Origin: Agrobacterium vitis | GTDB taxonomy: Bacteria; Pseudomonadota; Alphaproteobacteria; Rhizobiales; Rhizobiaceae | NCBI RefSeq assembly: GCF_013337045.2 | Contig: NZ_CP118259.1 | Location: 2,108,001-2,172,000 of the forward strand | Length of the DNA: 64,000 bases | Reading direction: 5' to 3' | In this document: positions 49,122 to 58,129 of the stretch, piece by piece | Numbering within the stretch: position 1 is the stretch's first letter | How the letters are laid out: every line of letters starts with the position of its first letter | Translations under genes and position numbers: made by a program | Notes under the pieces: generated by a model | Told to the model about the DNA's origin: nothing | Databases searched by the model: none | Seen by the model: the letters and a program-made list of their open reading frames with translations, nothing else

Positions 49122-50681
49122 ATGACTTCTATTGTTTCGTCGTTATCCATCACGCAAATCAAGGCGCTGTCCACCACAGCGATCGCATCACTGAATACGG
49201 ACGATGCAGCTGCACTATCGACCACTCAGGTTGCGGCATTGTCTTCCAAGCAGATCGCAGCGATCGAAACGGTAGACCTGGCCGTGCTGGACTCAAGCCA
49301 GATGGGCGCCATTTCCGCTACTGGCGTTGTCGGCCTGACGCTCAGCCAGCTGACGGCATTGAGCTCGGGTCAGGAAGCCGCCTTGAGCACCAAGGCTGTG
49401 GCAGCACTGACGGCGTCCCAGATCGGCAATTTCGGCACGACGCAGACAGCCAATCTGTTGTCATCGCAAGTCTCGGTTCTGTCTGCGACACAAATCGCTG
49501 CACTCGGCACCGATGACATCGCCGTGATGACGTCCGACCAGATCCAGGCAATCAGCACCAAGGCGGTCTCCGGCCTGACCTCGACGCAGCTTGGCGCCTT
49601 GTCCACAGACCAGGTCACTCAGCTCTCAACCGGTCAGATCTCCGCTCTCAGCGCCAAGCAGCTCGCTGGCCTGTCCACGGATTCAGTCGCCGCCCTTACC
49701 AGCGCCCAGGTTGGTGCAATCAGCGCCAAGTCCATCAGCGGCCTGAGCACAAGCCAGATGGCTGCGCTGGAAACCGCTGACGAAGCCGCCCTGACATCGA
49801 CACAGATCGCCGCATTGTCCACTGCACAGGTCAAGGCGCTGTCTTCCGACCAGGTCTCGGCCTTGTCGTCCACGCAGATTTCCGGCTTCTCTTCTGCCCA
49901 GCTCGGCAGCCTCGACACCGCTGATATTGCAACGCTCGACAGCACCGATCTCGCTGCCATCAGCACCAAGACCATTGTCGGCCTCACGACCACGCAGATC
50001 GCGTCCTTGTCCACCGATCAGGTCAGTGCACTGTCGTCCGGCCAGATCTCTGCCCTCGGCGCAAAGCAAATCGCTGCCCTGAGCACCGACGCCATTGCTG
50101 CACTTTCCAGCACCCAGGTTGGCGCAATCAGTGCCAAGTCCATCACCGGCCTGACCACCAGCCAGGTCGCCGCGCTGGAAACCGCAGATGAAGCTGCCCT
50201 GACAACGGCACAGATCGCCGCATTGTCCACCGCACAGGTCAAGGCCCTGTCTTCCGATCAGGTCGTTGCCTTGTCAACAACCCAGGTAGCGACCCTGTCT
50301 TCAGCCCAGATTGGCGTCCTCACCACAGATGCCGTGGCTGGCTTGTCAACCGACCAGGTCGCGTCGATCTCCACCAAGTCAATTGGCGGCCTGTCCACCG
50401 GCCAGATTGCGGCATTGACAACCGCTCAGGCCGAAGCTTTGACAACCAGCCAGGTTGCCAACCTGAGCTCCAAGCAGATCTCTGCGATCGAAACTTCCGA
50501 TATCGTTACTTTCTCCACCGGCGATATTGCTGCGATCAGCGTCAAGTCGATCACCGGCTTGACCACCCAGGATATCGGCGTCCTGACCAGCGACCAGTTG
50601 CAGTCTCTCACCACCTCGCAGGTTCAGGCTTTCAATTCATCGCAGGTTGAAGCCATCATCCTGGCATATCAAAGCATCTAA
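49122..50681 (+). CDS. Octapeptide-repeat Ser/Thr-rich protein (64 repeats)
   Basis: A 519-residue protein made of a six-residue lead (MTSIVS), 64 consecutive octapeptides without any gap, and one final Ile. The consensus is [AG]-[LI]-[ST]-[ST]-x-Q-[IV]-[AS], for example ALSTDQVS, ALSSGQIS, ALSTAQVK. Leu/Ile at position 2 and Ile/Val at position 7 would face a core, while Ser/Thr at 3-4 and Gln at 6 lie outside. Every eighth residue pattern suggests a solenoid. AIS-type octads occur at numbers 8, 18, 25, 35, 42, 52 and 59, alternating by 10 and 7. That defines a 17-octad (136-residue) superperiod. It has no Cys, Trp or signal peptide; if exported, a signal-less route is needed. Function unknown; a GT41 glycosyltransferase gene follows. 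Confidence 0.85.
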   Translation: MTSIVSSLSITQIKALSTTAIASLNTDDAAALSTTQVAALSSKQIAAIETVDLAVLDSSQMGAISATGVVGLTLSQLTALSSGQEAALSTKAVAALTASQIGNFGTTQTANLLSSQVSVLSATQIAALGTDDIAVMTSDQIQAISTKAVSGLTSTQLGALSTDQVTQLSTGQISALSAKQLAGLSTDSVAALTSAQVGAISAKSISGLSTSQMAALETADEAALTSTQIAALSTAQVKALSSDQVSALSSTQISGFSSAQLGSLDTADIATLDSTDLAAISTKTIVGLTTTQIASLSTDQVSALSSGQISALGAKQIAALSTDAIAALSSTQVGAISAKSITGLTTSQVAALETADEAALTTAQIAALSTAQVKALSSDQVVALSTTQVATLSSAQIGVLTTDAVAGLSTDQVASISTKSIGGLSTGQIAALTTAQAEALTTSQVANLSSKQISAIETSDIVTFSTGDIAAISVKSITGLTTQDIGVLTSDQLQSLTTSQVQAFNSSQVEAIILAYQSI

Positions 50682-50737
50682 CTTCTGATGACAGGCGCGG
50701 CTCAGGCCGCGCTTGTAGAAGCCTCGATAGCAAGACC

Positions 50738-50768
50738 AAATGCGGCGCCTCATCCAGGCGCCGCATTT
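50738..50768 (+). terminator. Strong terminator after the octapeptide-repeat gene
   Basis: Perfect 13-bp stem AAATGCGGCGCCT / AGGCGCCGCATTT with a CATCC loop, followed by GCTTTTG. A smaller hairpin GCGCGGC / GCCGCGC precedes it at 50695-50712. The glycosyltransferase gene therefore probably has its own promoter. Confidence 0.8.
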
Positions 50769-50989
50769 GCTTTTGCAGACCCCATTCTACCCTTATGCGA
50801 TGTTCTGTGGCCATGGTTTCTGCCGGGAATCCGTCGTCAAGCCCGATGCAAGCTAATGCCGCTACCAAGGCTAGGCATGACATCGCGGTCCAGTTTGCCG
50901 TGGAAAAATGTCATGCGTCAGCCTCATGCTTGTCGGCATAGGCCTGTTGTCGTTACCTGGCCTTGCGGCCGACTGTTCCTGGGGTGGAT

Positions 50990-53032
50990 ATGGACACTGG
51001 CATTGTAACATCGACTATCGCGACACCTGCTGCCGATTTCGTGGAGCAAGCACGCACTCAACAGCTCTCGCTGACAAAGTTGTTCGAGACCGCCGAGCAA
51101 TTCGCCAGAGCAGGTCGAGTCGATCAGGCCGTGGAACTTTACAAGGCCTGGATTGCCTATAACAGCGCCCATCCGCTGGTGCATATGGTCTACTTCAACT
51201 ATTCCGTCACCTTAAGGCAGATTGGCGATATGGCAGGGGCGATCAATGCTCTGCGCGCCTGCCTGAAGATTGATCCGCAATTTGGCGCCGCCCATGTCAA
51301 TCTGGGCAGATCTCTGGAAGATAGCGGGCTGCTCAACGATGCCCTGCAACAATGGCGCAGCTTTGCCGAAATGACCACGGATGTTTCGCCCGACAGGCTT
51401 GCCAATCGCATCATGGTGCTGGAGCATATCGGTCGTGTGCTGGAAAATGCCGGCCTGATGGAAGAGGCTGAAGCCTCCCTGTGGAAAGCAATCGAACTGC
51501 GTCCGGATAAAACTGAAGCCGGTCAGCATTGGTCCGCAATACGGTTGCGTCAATGCAAATGGCCGGTCCTTCAAGAATCTCCCCATGTCACCATGCGCCA
51601 ATTGCTGGATGCAGTGTCGCCCTTGACGATCTCTTGCTACTCAGACGATCCGCTGTTTCATCTGGCTAAGGCCTATCGCTGCAATAAAACGATGATCGGC
51701 CGTCCGGATCTCAGCGCCGTACCACACCAGTCGCCACGCCAGAAGACAGGAACCGGCCAGCGGTTACGCGTCGGTTACCTGTCATCCGACCTGCGCGACC
51801 ATGCGGTCGGCTTTGCGCTGCGCGAAGTTCTGGAGTTACATGACAAGACCAGTATCGAAGTGTTCGCCTATTATTGCGGTGAACCGATAGCACTCGACGA
51901 GACCCAGCAACGTATCAAACAGGCGGTCGATGGCTGGCGCGATATTTTTGCGCTGAGTGATGTCGATGCCGCCCGGCTGATCGCAGCCGATGAAATCGAC
52001 GTGCTGATCGATGTTAACGGCTATACGAAACATGCGCGCACCCGGATTTTCGCCTATCGGCCCGCACCGGTTATCGTCAATTTCTGCGGCTATCCCGGCT
52101 CGATGGCGAGCCCCTTCCATCAATATATGATCGCGGACAATCATATTGTTCCGCCTGAATACGAGATCTATTACTCGGAAAAAGTATTGCGGATCGCATG
52201 CAATCAGCCGGTCGATCGCAAGCGGAAGGTGGCGCCGCGCCCAACACGCGCCGAAGTGGGCCTGCCAGAAGACGCCTTCGTCTTTGCCTGCTTCAATGGC
52301 ATGCAGAAGATTACGCAAAGCGGCTTTGCCCGCTGGATGACCATCCTGCAGGCGACACCCGGTAGCGTGCTCTGGTTGCTGTCCGGCAACGAAGAGGTCA
52401 ATCAGCGTCTGCGCGATACGGCAACCCGATGCGGAGTCGATTCGGCTCGGCTGCTGTTTGCGGCCAAGGCTGGCAATGCGCAGCATCTTGCCCGAATCGC
52501 AGTTGCCGATCTCTTTCTCGACACCTTCCCTTACGGTGCGCATTCCACCGCCGCCGACGCCATCAACATGGGCCTGCCGGTCCTGACCTTTCCCGGCAAG
52601 AGCTTCGCATCGCGTTTCTGCGCCAGCGTCGTTGCCTCAGCGGGTGCGCCGGAGCTGATCTGCCAATCTCCAGATGATTATGTGCGGCGCGCCATCGCCT
52701 TCGCCCAGGATCGCCAGAGCCTTATAGCCGTCAAGGAAAGCTTGAGTCGGCAATTCGAAACCAGCGCCCTGCGTGATATGCCCGGCCTTGCCCGCCGGCT
52801 CGAAGAATTGTTCTGGCAGATGCAAGGCGAGTGCGAGCGGGGTGAAACACCCAAGCCCGAACTGCTCAATATGGAAGCCTATTACGAGATCGGTGTCGAA
52901 TTCGCCATGGAGAATATCGATTTCGAGGATGATCGCACTTATCGACAGCGCTACCGGGAAAAGCTCGCCAAGTGGAACAGGCACGCGCCTCTCCTCCCCG
53001 ACAAACGGCTGTGGACCGGCGTCGAAGACTGA
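50990..53032 (+). CDS. TPR-containing GT41 (O-GlcNAc-transferase/SPINDLY-like) glycosyltransferase
   Basis: A 680-residue cytoplasmic protein. Residues about 30-180 form three to four TPR-like helical pairs (SLTKLFETAEQFARAGRVDQAVELY, AINALRACLKIDPQFGAAHVNLG, ASLWKAIELRPDKTE). From about 257 it has the split OGT catalytic region: VGYLSSDLRDHAVGFAL, DVNGYTKHARTRIFAYRPAP (341-360), FCGYPGSMASPFHQYMIAD, FNGMQKITQSGFARW (Lys440) and LDTFPYGAHSTAADAINMGLPVLTFPG (His518). These match the UDP-sugar-binding sites of GT41. It likely O-glycosylates Ser/Thr of a protein. The repeat protein next door is the obvious candidate. Start ATG follows GGGGTGG. Confidence 0.9.
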   Translation: MDTGIVTSTIATPAADFVEQARTQQLSLTKLFETAEQFARAGRVDQAVELYKAWIAYNSAHPLVHMVYFNYSVTLRQIGDMAGAINALRACLKIDPQFGAAHVNLGRSLEDSGLLNDALQQWRSFAEMTTDVSPDRLANRIMVLEHIGRVLENAGLMEEAEASLWKAIELRPDKTEAGQHWSAIRLRQCKWPVLQESPHVTMRQLLDAVSPLTISCYSDDPLFHLAKAYRCNKTMIGRPDLSAVPHQSPRQKTGTGQRLRVGYLSSDLRDHAVGFALREVLELHDKTSIEVFAYYCGEPIALDETQQRIKQAVDGWRDIFALSDVDAARLIAADEIDVLIDVNGYTKHARTRIFAYRPAPVIVNFCGYPGSMASPFHQYMIADNHIVPPEYEIYYSEKVLRIACNQPVDRKRKVAPRPTRAEVGLPEDAFVFACFNGMQKITQSGFARWMTILQATPGSVLWLLSGNEEVNQRLRDTATRCGVDSARLLFAAKAGNAQHLARIAVADLFLDTFPYGAHSTAADAINMGLPVLTFPGKSFASRFCASVVASAGAPELICQSPDDYVRRAIAFAQDRQSLIAVKESLSRQFETSALRDMPGLARRLEELFWQMQGECERGETPKPELLNMEAYYEIGVEFAMENIDFEDDRTYRQRYREKLAKWNRHAPLLPDKRLWTGVED

Positions 53033-53046
53033 CACTAAGGCTCGAA

Positions 53047-53154
53047 GACACTGCATAATTTCTTAAACCGGCATCGATTGAACGAGAAAATTATGCAGCA
53101 CATATAAAGCGCTACAGCGCCGCGCGCCAAATCTGGCGGGCGGCGCTGCTCTAC
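53047..53154 (-). repeat. Dispersed two-hairpin intergenic element, copy 3 (inverted)
   Basis: CTGCATAATT (53051-53060) pairs with AATTATGCAG (53089-53098). GCTACAGCGCCGCGCG then pairs with the CGGGCGGCGCTG arm to 53154. Read on the minus strand, the order is the same as copy 1 at 6801-6905. It fills the gap between convergent genes. Confidence 0.75.
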
Positions 53155-53180
53155 TTTATGCCGAAGACAAGATTGAAGGC

Positions 53181-54419
53181 CTAGGGCCGGACCTGCTCCC
53201 AGACACGCAGGAAATTGCCGCTATAGACATCGATGATTCGCTGCGCCGGCCAACCGGCGGCGACCATGGCTTCAGTCAATTTCGGAAGATCGGCGCCGCT
53301 CTGCATGCCGGTCGGAAGGCTGGAAATGCCACCATCGAAATCGCTGCCAAAGGAGAGATGCTTCCAGGGGTCTTCTACGATGTCCATGCTGGCGATGAGC
53401 TGCGCGAACGCTTCATAATAGGCGATCACGAAGGCAATGTCGGCATCCATGTCCGGCTTGCCATCGGCAAGATAACGATTCTGAAGGAAATACGGCGCCA
53501 GGATAACGCTGATACAGCCGCCGGTCCGGACAATGGCGCGGATGGCCTCATCGCTCAACGCCCTGTCCAGATGACGCGACGGTCTCTCTTCCCTACCCCG
53601 CGTCACAGTGCGCGATGCGCCATGCGAGGCAAAGGCTGGTACATGGCGGCGAACACAGATCTCGCAGGAATCGAGAATGCCCTGCGTCGATGTATGGGTG
53701 ACATCCACCAACAGACCGACATCGATGCAGCGCTCCACCACCTGCCTGCCAAAGGAAGACAGACCGCCGCCCTCAATCTTGCGCCACGGATTGACCGGCG
53801 CATAGCCGGATTCGGAGATATCGGTATGGCTGAAATGGTTGAGGGTCAGATAAGCGGCACCGGCCCGGGCAATTTCGCCCAACCTGTCCAGCCGCAGGAC
53901 CTGGCTTTTCATCCCGCCTGGCCCCAACATATGCGCGCCTTCCATGGACAGGATCGCGCATCGCGAACCCTCAGCCTTTGCGGCACGGACCTCTCTTGCA
54001 TTGCGTGCCAACCGCATCCGGCCCTGGCTCTGCCTGACAACCTCTTCCACATAACGGTGATGATCCACCCAGTTTTTCCAGGGGTCGAGAAAGGGCGCCG
54101 GGATGAGGTTTTCCCACAAGGCGTGGGCGCTGAAACACGCCCCGCCATAACCGCCTTCCAGAAAATCCGGGCCGCTGACATGTTCGGACAATGGCCTGTT
54201 GCGTCCTCTGGGTGAGGTTTTGCGGATCAGCCAGACCACGAGGGAGCGCCGATGCGCCTTCCAGTCTCCCTTCCAGAAATCATATCCAGCCAGTCGCGAT
54301 AGAAAGAGCGAATCCAGATGGGTATCGATGGGATAGGCACGCGCGTGAAGCACGCTGACAGTCATATCGGTTATTTCGGAAACGGAATCTGTTGGGTTTT
54401 CAGAAGAAAGCCTGTCCAT
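53181..54419 (-). CDS. Membrane dipeptidase-like peptidase (M19 family)
   Basis: A 412-residue zinc dipeptidase-fold protein without a signal peptide. Metal-site landmarks are IDTHLDSLFL (H-x-D), LSMEGAHMLG (Glu), TLNHFSHTD, DVTHTSTQGI (His) and SFGSDFDGG. The usual SHS motif is altered to ASHGASR. It may cleave dipeptides or cyclic/lactam compounds; the substrate is unknown. The C-terminal ending GNFLRVWEQV is typical. It converges on the glycosyltransferase gene. Confidence 0.85.
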   Translation of the reverse strand: MDRLSSENPTDSVSEITDMTVSVLHARAYPIDTHLDSLFLSRLAGYDFWKGDWKAHRRSLVVWLIRKTSPRGRNRPLSEHVSGPDFLEGGYGGACFSAHALWENLIPAPFLDPWKNWVDHHRYVEEVVRQSQGRMRLARNAREVRAAKAEGSRCAILSMEGAHMLGPGGMKSQVLRLDRLGEIARAGAAYLTLNHFSHTDISESGYAPVNPWRKIEGGGLSSFGRQVVERCIDVGLLVDVTHTSTQGILDSCEICVRRHVPAFASHGASRTVTRGREERPSRHLDRALSDEAIRAIVRTGGCISVILAPYFLQNRYLADGKPDMDADIAFVIAYYEAFAQLIASMDIVEDPWKHLSFGSDFDGGISSLPTGMQSGADLPKLTEAMVAAGWPAQRIIDVYSGNFLRVWEQVRP

Positions 54420-54759
54420 TGAGACATATCTCCAGCAAAGAATTTTAAAAATGACTAAATATAAATATTGACGTGAATGTTACGCGCATCCTGTGCCCGG
54501 TTTATAGAAACACAAATAATGCAGTAGGCTCTGAAATGCTTCGGCCAGACCAAGCGACACACTCTATTTCGTCGCCATTGCCTCTCGTATCGATACGACA
54601 GCGCCTTTTGATCTGATCCGTCCCCATAGTCAGACGAATAGAACAATAAGTCCAGAGCGATTACAAATGCGCGTTCAGCGGAGAAACGTAAAACGGCGCG
54701 CGTCCTGTCGGGACGCGCGCCGCCAATCATTTAACATCACTCTTCAATTCTAACCGGCT
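54420..54759. other. Gene-free spacer with possible repeat half
   Basis: No supported gene. ATAATGCAGTAGGCT at 54516-54530 resembles the right end of the dispersed two-hairpin element (copy 1 ends AATTATGCAGTAGGCT), but its partner arm is absent. Confidence 0.4.
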
Positions 54760-55206
54760 TCAATCCGCGAAGGGGCAGCCGGGGCGGTTTGCGAGAACGA
54801 CGCGATCATATTCGCCGTAACGGATACCACCGACAATCACACGGCGCGGCGTGACACGTTCGATATTGGGCCGGCGCAAACCGTCGCGGCGGGCCTGACG
54901 GATCGCATCGCCGGGTGAGCAAACGCCACCGTAACGCGGATCGGGACCATCCCAACGCCGTGGGGGCGGAGGCGGCGGGCCGCCCCATGGCGGAGGCGGA
55001 GGTGGCGGACCACCCCATGGCGGCGGTGGCGGTGGTGGACGACGATAGCCGTCATCACCCCAGGCCTGTACCAGTTGCGGCGCATCGCCACCGATATAGA
55101 CGCCCAGGCGAACATCAGGCTGGGCCGCGGCCGGGCCAACCGTGGCAACCACCGCGCCGATCAAGGCCAGTCCAGCCAGCGCTGTTTTCGCAAAAATGCT
55201 TCGCAT
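54760..55206 (-). CDS. Secreted proline-rich protein
   Basis: A 148-residue exported protein. The signal peptide (MRSIFAKTALAGLALIGAVVATVGPAAAQ) is followed by a short segment, then runs of six to seven prolines separated by WGG or RRWDG at about 55-90. The C-terminal part has two Cys (GVCSPGDAIRQARRDGLRR and RPGCPFAD). This tail occurs in rhizobial cell-envelope proteins of unknown role. GAGGAG precedes the ATG. Confidence 0.75.
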   Translation of the reverse strand: MRSIFAKTALAGLALIGAVVATVGPAAAQPDVRLGVYIGGDAPQLVQAWGDDGYRRPPPPPPPWGGPPPPPPPWGGPPPPPPRRWDGPDPRYGGVCSPGDAIRQARRDGLRRPNIERVTPRRVIVGGIRYGEYDRVVLANRPGCPFAD

Positions 55207-55446
55207 CGTTTTTCTCCTCGAAGGACGGCATGGGTTTCTCTTTGAAAAACCGGTTTACCGCCCCGAAAACCTTGTCTAATCATGGGTTTGACTAATCAGC
55301 AAAAAACTCAGATGCAGAAAAGCCAACCAAGATCTCGCGTCGGACAGCCCGTTTCCGTAAGCGATTGACTGAGAGATTAACGCCGCAATACTGAACGCCA
55401 TCAGAAGCGTCCATTCAGTCTCGGTTCATTAGTTTCAGCTTGTGGT

Positions 55447-55869
55447 TCAAGAGCTTAGATGCATTACTACCTGGCGCATATGGGGTTGGTCGCGATGTTC
55501 GAACAGGTAAATACCCTGCCAGGTTCCAAGTAAAAGCTGCCCATTCGCAACCGGAATGCCAATCGATACCTGCGTTAGCGCCGATTTTATATGGGCCGGC
55601 ATGTCATCGGGCCCTTCCTGGCGATGGGTAATCCATGCCATGGACGGATCGTTGCATGGCGGGACCAAGCGCTGAAAAAACACTTTGAGATCGCGCTTCA
55701 CATCCGGATCGGCATTTTCCTGGATGATCAGCGAGCAGGACGTATGGCGCACGAAAACAGTCAATAGTCCTTCCTGGGCGCCCGCATGCCTGACAAAATC
55801 ATCGACCTGATCGGTAAATTCGTACAGACCCTGGCCACGCGTGGAAATCGACAGACTGGTTTGCGGCAT
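55447..55869 (-). CDS. YjbQ (UPF0047) family protein
   Basis: A 140-residue protein of the secondary thiamine-phosphate synthase / UPF0047 family. Conserved residues include VFVRHTSCSLIIQENADPDVKRDL (His-Thr-Ser-Cys and Asn) and LLLGTWQGIYLFEHRDQPH. The cleft His and acidic residues are kept. Its physiological role is uncertain. ATG 55869 has GAGGAA 7 nt upstream; the longer reading has none. It lies after the GGDEF-EAL gene on the same strand. Confidence 0.9.
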   Translation of the reverse strand: MPQTSLSISTRGQGLYEFTDQVDDFVRHAGAQEGLLTVFVRHTSCSLIIQENADPDVKRDLKVFFQRLVPPCNDPSMAWITHRQEGPDDMPAHIKSALTQVSIGIPVANGQLLLGTWQGIYLFEHRDQPHMRQVVMHLSS

Positions 55870-55923
55870 GGCATGTTCCTCGAATTGCGCTCCGTCAAGG
55901 AAATGGCCCATAGAACGCCTGCG

Positions 55924-57459
55924 TCAAGGGCTCTTTCCAACTGCAAGGCTTAGACGTTCCGGTTGCGAGAAACACAGCAAGTCTTCGAGAGGTGCCGGGC
56001 GGCCATAGAGAAAACCTTGATGTTTGCGGCATCCGGCATCCACAAGCCAGCGTGCCTGCACCTCCGTTTCGATGCCTTCCGCCACCACATCGATGCCGAG
56101 CGCCTGGGCCATTTGCAGCACGGCCTGAACGATAACCTGCCCAACCCGATCGTCCCCAACCCGGCTGATCAGGCTGCGATCCAGCTTCAACCACTGGATC
56201 GGCAGGCTGCTGAGTGAAGAAATATTCGAATAGCCAGTGCCGAAATCATCGAGCGCGACCCGAACACCGAGCCGCGAAAGTTCGGAAAGCTCGCGCCCGG
56301 CCCTCAGCAGGTCCGACATGATCAGGTCCTCGGTAATCTCCACCACCAATGCCGTGGCGGGAAAACCGGTCTGTTCCAGGATAGACGCGATGACCATCGC
56401 CAGATTACCGGACTTGAACTGGCTTGGAGAAATATTGACCGACACGTAGTTGAGCTTTCCCGCCTTGACCAGCGGCGCTGTTTGCGCACAGGCCGCGCGG
56501 GCGACCTGCGCAAACAACCGATCCAGAAGATTGCGCTCTTCGGCCAGCGGCAGGAAAACACCCGGCAGCACCAGACCGCGATAGGGATGATGCCAGCGTG
56601 CCAGCACTTCCACCCCTAGTATCCGCTTACTGGCTCCATCAACGATCGGCTGATACCAGGGCATGATTTCATGGCGGTCCATGGCCAGCACAAATTCCAG
56701 TTCCAGCAAGCGTCGCTCGTTGGCCTCGGCCCAAAGGTCGTCGTCAAAACCGGTCGCCAGCGACAGCCCGGCTTTCTTGGAAACGTAGAGCGCCATATCG
56801 GCATGCCGCAGCAATTCGGTGGACGATGCGGCGTGATCCGGCAGGCTCGCATATCCAATAGACGCCGAGACCTCCAGGCGTTTGCCGTTGAAGAGAACCG
56901 GCTCCTGCAAGCTGGCGCGAAAGCTAGAGACAAAGGCATGATCGGCCGTCACATCCGGCAGGTGGTCGAGAATCAATGCAAATTCGTCACCACCCAGCCG
57001 TGCCACCGTTCCAGGTCCAGCCGCAACCATCAGCCGGCGGGCAAATTCCCGCAGCACCGCATCTCCCGCCTCATGACCATAAGCGTCGTTGATCAACTTG
57101 AACCTGTCCATATCAACGATAACGACGGTGATACGGTCGCCTCGAAGGCGGCTCTTCTGGCAAGCGTCGGTCAAAACTGCGGTAAAGCTGCGGCGATTGG
57201 CAAGCCCGGTCAATTGATCCTGCTGGGCCAGCGCCATGGCGCGTTCGCGCTCCTGCACCAGTTCCGCAGTGCGCTGCATGACGCGCTGTTCGAGATCTTC
57301 CGCCTGCCTGGCCAGCTGGCAATTGGCCATATAAAGTTCACGCGCACGCTCTTCCAGCAATGTCTCTGCTTGGCGGCGGGCCTCGCGCTCGCGCTCCAGG
57401 CGGCGAGTCAGCCGGTCGATCCTATCAGAATCGGAAACCTCAAGTGGCTGGTTTACCAT
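55924..57459 (-). CDS. GGDEF-EAL cyclic-di-GMP protein, partner of H-NOX
   Basis: A 511-residue cytoplasmic protein. An N-terminal coiled coil spans about 10-75. The GGDEF domain is about 76-235 with an intact GGDEF at 156-160 and no RxxD inhibitory site. The EAL domain is about 250-505. The signature is EVL (E284) in place of EAL, but NISPSQF, EITED, DDFGTGYS, KLDRS and AEGIE are present, so phosphodiesterase activity is likely. Start ATG overlaps the H-NOX stop in a TGATG, so the two are coupled. In known H-NOX pairs, NO-bound H-NOX controls the partner's c-di-GMP turnover. Confidence 0.93.
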   Translation of the reverse strand: MVNQPLEVSDSDRIDRLTRRLEREREARRQAETLLEERARELYMANCQLARQAEDLEQRVMQRTAELVQERERAMALAQQDQLTGLANRRSFTAVLTDACQKSRLRGDRITVVIVDMDRFKLINDAYGHEAGDAVLREFARRLMVAAGPGTVARLGGDEFALILDHLPDVTADHAFVSSFRASLQEPVLFNGKRLEVSASIGYASLPDHAASSTELLRHADMALYVSKKAGLSLATGFDDDLWAEANERRLLELEFVLAMDRHEIMPWYQPIVDGASKRILGVEVLARWHHPYRGLVLPGVFLPLAEERNLLDRLFAQVARAACAQTAPLVKAGKLNYVSVNISPSQFKSGNLAMVIASILEQTGFPATALVVEITEDLIMSDLLRAGRELSELSRLGVRVALDDFGTGYSNISSLSSLPIQWLKLDRSLISRVGDDRVGQVIVQAVLQMAQALGIDVVAEGIETEVQARWLVDAGCRKHQGFLYGRPAPLEDLLCFSQPERLSLAVGKSP

Positions 57460-58010
57460 CACGATACGCTCTCGGCGATCACAAACAGAGTTGACCCATC
57501 GTCGCGCGCGCTGCGTTCGACCGTAACAGTACTGCCGAAATGCTGGGCGGCTCCCTGGATCAAGCCTTCCGCCAGGGCCTCCATTTTTCTCCCGGACCGA
57601 TAGAGCATGGACAGGGACGTAGCGTCCTGGCTGAGAATTTCAAAGGAAGGCAATTCCGCATCGGGATAGAGCTTTTTCACCTCGACATGAATATGGGCGT
57701 CAATGCTGGCGAGAAAGCCAAAGAGACCGCCGCTGCGCTCGAAAAAGCCTGGAAACAACACGGCGAAACGCCTCGCAAGGTGCAGTCCGAACGCTTGCAT
57801 CAATGCATCGACGTCAAGACCGGAGCGCTGCGACAGCGCGCCCAGCAGCGCGCCCATTTCACGATGGTCATAAGTGCCAACGCTGGTATAGGCGCCACCG
57901 CTGGCAAGCCCATTGGTGAGCAGAGAGGCTTCGATAATGTCGTCAGCCATGTCTTCATTCCAGGTCGCGGCGACGAATTCGAGCATTTCCGTAAAAACCA
58001 TCCCCTTCAT
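57459..58010 (-). CDS. H-NOX (heme nitric oxide/oxygen-binding) protein
   Basis: A 183-residue H-NOX gas sensor. It opens MKGMVFTEMLEF. The heme iron ligand is His108 in DAHIHVEVKKLYPDAELPSF, and the propionate-binding Y-x-S-x-R is Y137-R-S139-G-R141. The length fits the family. In facultative proteobacteria such proteins bind NO tightly and regulate an adjacent histidine kinase or diguanylate cyclase. Here the partner is the coupled GGDEF-EAL gene. Confidence 0.92.
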   Translation of the reverse strand: MKGMVFTEMLEFVAATWNEDMADDIIEASLLTNGLASGGAYTSVGTYDHREMGALLGALSQRSGLDVDALMQAFGLHLARRFAVLFPGFFERSGGLFGFLASIDAHIHVEVKKLYPDAELPSFEILSQDATSLSMLYRSGRKMEALAEGLIQGAAQHFGSTVTVERSARDDGSTLFVIAESVS

Positions 58011-58129
58011 CGTCTATCCCAAGGCCTCCCAGCTATCGACGCGAGGCAACAATATGAGAGAAAGCTTAACAACAAAGCGTTGTACCATCCGTCTCTACGA
58101 CCCCAATATACTTTGTGGTGAATGCAGTC

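Noticed and set aside
49122..50681. CRISPR-like or tandem non-coding repeat
   Set aside because: The 24-bp period keeps reading frame with third-base variation throughout, so it is a coding repeat, not spacers between identical repeats.
54455..54730. 91-codon minus-strand frame
   Set aside because: No recognisable sequence or ribosome site; it spans the AT-rich spacer.
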